DNA of 6,692 nucleotides from CBIFVZ01 sp966185765. GTDB taxonomy: Bacteria > Pseudomonadota > Gammaproteobacteria > Enterobacterales > Enterobacteriaceae. Where the stretch lies: assembly GCA_966185765.1 (NCBI GenBank), contig CBIFVZ010000129.1, forward strand, positions 1-6,692. The letters are read 5' to 3'. Shown here one piece after another: positions 5,382 to 6,692 of this stretch (its first letter is position 1; the number at the start of each line of letters is the position of its first letter). The notes beneath the pieces are model-generated. The model searched no databases. It was not told where the DNA came from and saw nothing but the letters and a program-made list of their open reading frames with translations. Made by a program: the position numbers and the translations under genes.

Positions 5382-6692
5382 ATGCTGAGCATTCTCTGGA
5401 ACCTGGCCGCATTTATCGTTGCACTGGGGATTCTTATCACCGTGCATGAGTTCGGCCATTTCTGGGTTGCCCGGCGCTGCGGCGTGCGCGTCGAGCGCTT
5501 TTCAATCGGTTTTGGTAAAGCACTGTATAGCCGCACCGATAAGCATGGCACAGAATTTGTCCTCGCACTGATTCCGCTTGGCGGCTACGTTAAAATGCTC
5601 GATGAGCGTGTAGAGCCAGTTGTGCCAGAGTTGCGTCACCAGGCTTTTAACAATAAAAGCGTCTCCCAGCGCGCAGCGATTATTGCCGCCGGCCCCGTGG
5701 CGAATTTCCTGTTTGCTATCTTCGCGTACTGGCTCGTCTTTATGATGGGCGTGCCGAGTGTTCGTCCGGTAATTGGTGAAATAACCGCCGATTCGCTCGC
5801 ATCTCAGGCACAAATTGCGCCCGGTATGGAACTTAAAGCGATTGACGGTATCGAAACGCCAGACTGGGATGCTGTGCGCCTGGTATTAATCGGTAAAATT
5901 GGTGATGCGTCAGCGACGGTGACTGTGGCACCCTTTGGCACCGATGAGCGTAGTGAAAAACGCCTCGACCTGCGCAACTGGCATTTTGAGCCGGACCGCC
6001 AGGATCCTGTGACATCGCTGGGATTGATTCCACGCGGGCCAGGCATTGACCCTGTACTCGCAGAAGTTCAGGCTGGCTCTGCAGCGAGCAAAGCCGGTTT
6101 GCAAGCCGGGGACAGGATCGTTAAAGTCGAGGGCCTGCCACTCAGTTCGTGGGCGGTTTTTGTAAACCTGGTGCGTGACAATCCAGGGCGCGAGTTACAA
6201 CTGAATATTGAAAGGCAGGGCAACCCCTTGTCTTTGACGCTGATACCGGATACAAAACCGGGTAAAGCAAAGGCAGAAGGGTTTGCCGGGGTTGTCCCGA
6301 CGCTTATTCCTCTGCCAGCAGAGTACAAAACTGTGCGCCAGTATGGGCCGTTTAATGCTGCTATCGAAGCCACAGCAAAGACGTGGCAACTGATGAAGCT
6401 GACGGTGAATATGCTGGGGAAATTACTAACCGGTGATGTTAAACTGAATAATCTCAGTGGGCCTATCTCCATCGCGCAGGGGGCAGGTGTTTCAGCGGAT
6501 TACGGGGTCATCTACTTCCTCATGTTCCTGGCGCTTATCAGCGTCAATCTGGGGATAATAAACCTGTTCCCGCTGCCTGTTCTGGACGGTGGACACTTGC
6601 TGTTTTTGGCGATTGAAAAGCTAAAAGGCGGACCGGTTTCCGAGCGAGTTCAAGACTTTAGTTATCGCATTGGCTCAATACTGCTGGTGCTG
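5382..6692 (+). CDS. rseP: Site-2 intramembrane zinc protease RseP (3' end outside window)
   Basis: RseP is the inner-membrane metalloprotease that, after DegS has cut the periplasmic side of RseA, cuts RseA within the membrane and so frees sigmaE; it also clears remnant signal peptides. 437 codons are present and remain open at the window edge; the E. coli protein is 450 residues, so about 13 residues and the stop are missing. The first membrane segment carries HEFGH at 22-26 (zinc ligands His22 and His26, catalytic Glu23). A second span lies near 98-115. Two tandem PDZ domains follow at roughly 125-220 and 222-309, the second with GSAASKAGLQAGDRIVKVEG. A third span near 376-398 leads to LPVLDGGH with the third zinc ligand Asp402. 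These positions agree with E. coli numbering. The ATG at 5382 has an AGGA ribosome site (5371-5374) overlapping the cdsA stop codon, which suggests translational coupling. bamA is expected next. Confidence 0.97.
   Translation, partial: MLSILWNLAAFIVALGILITVHEFGHFWVARRCGVRVERFSIGFGKALYSRTDKHGTEFVLALIPLGGYVKMLDERVEPVVPELRHQAFNNKSVSQRAAIIAAGPVANFLFAIFAYWLVFMMGVPSVRPVIGEITADSLASQAQIAPGMELKAIDGIETPDWDAVRLVLIGKIGDASATVTVAPFGTDERSEKRLDLRNWHFEPDRQDPVTSLGLIPRGPGIDPVLAEVQAGSAASKAGLQAGDRIVKVEGLPLSSWAVFVNLVRDNPGRELQLNIERQGNPLSLTLIPDTKPGKAKAEGFAGVVPTLIPLPAEYKTVRQYGPFNAAIEATAKTWQLMKLTVNMLGKLLTGDVKLNNLSGPISIAQGAGVSADYGVIYFLMFLALISVNLGIINLFPLPVLDGGHLLFLAIEKLKGGPVSERVQDFSYRIGSILLVL

Noticed and set aside
6068..6472. 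134-codon minus-strand frame within rseP
   Set aside because: It is antisense to the second PDZ domain and the following segment of rseP, without a promoter or ribosome site that I can see.

Overview
This window is a chromosomal housekeeping region of an enterobacterium (Enterobacteriaceae, Gammaproteobacteria). Every protein is a close relative of its Escherichia coli counterpart as I remember it. The gene order tsf-pyrH-frr-dxr-ispU(uppS)-cdsA-rseP is the classical enteric order, and an ERIC repeat, typical of enteric bacteria, lies between tsf and pyrH. Dxr and RseP differ from E. coli enough to suggest another genus (an Enterobacter/Cronobacter-like relative is possible), but I cannot name it from sequence alone.

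Layout, all genes on the + strand: the 3' end of tsf (EF-Ts) runs to 232 and is followed at once by a strong UUCG-loop terminator (239-269) and an ERIC element (about 271-389). A non-coding, hairpin-rich stretch of about 350 bp (390-743) leads to pyrH (744-1469). A 205-bp gap with a plausible promoter precedes frr, which starts with GTG (1675-2232). A nested double hairpin (2244-2305) separates frr from dxr (2358-3557). The 185-bp gap after dxr holds a very good sigma70 promoter (3585-3613) followed by an intrinsic terminator (3660-3683), both upstream of ispU (3743-4501). cdsA (TTG start, 4514-5371) and rseP (5382 to beyond the window edge, 437 codons present) follow with gaps of 12 and 10 bp and are probably cotranscribed with ispU.

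Functionally, tsf and frr serve translation elongation and ribosome recycling, and pyrH supplies UDP for nucleotide and sugar-nucleotide synthesis. The second half is an envelope block: Dxr makes MEP for isoprenoids, IspU makes the C55 undecaprenyl carrier, CdsA makes CDP-diacylglycerol for phospholipids, and RseP is the intramembrane protease of the sigmaE envelope stress response.

I found no mobile genes, CRISPR array, tRNA or rRNA, and no evidence of a wholly new system. The best leads are regulatory: the promoter-then-terminator leader of ispU, the enlarged structured tsf-pyrH spacer with its ERIC insertion, and a run of rare codons across the IspU substrate-binding motif.
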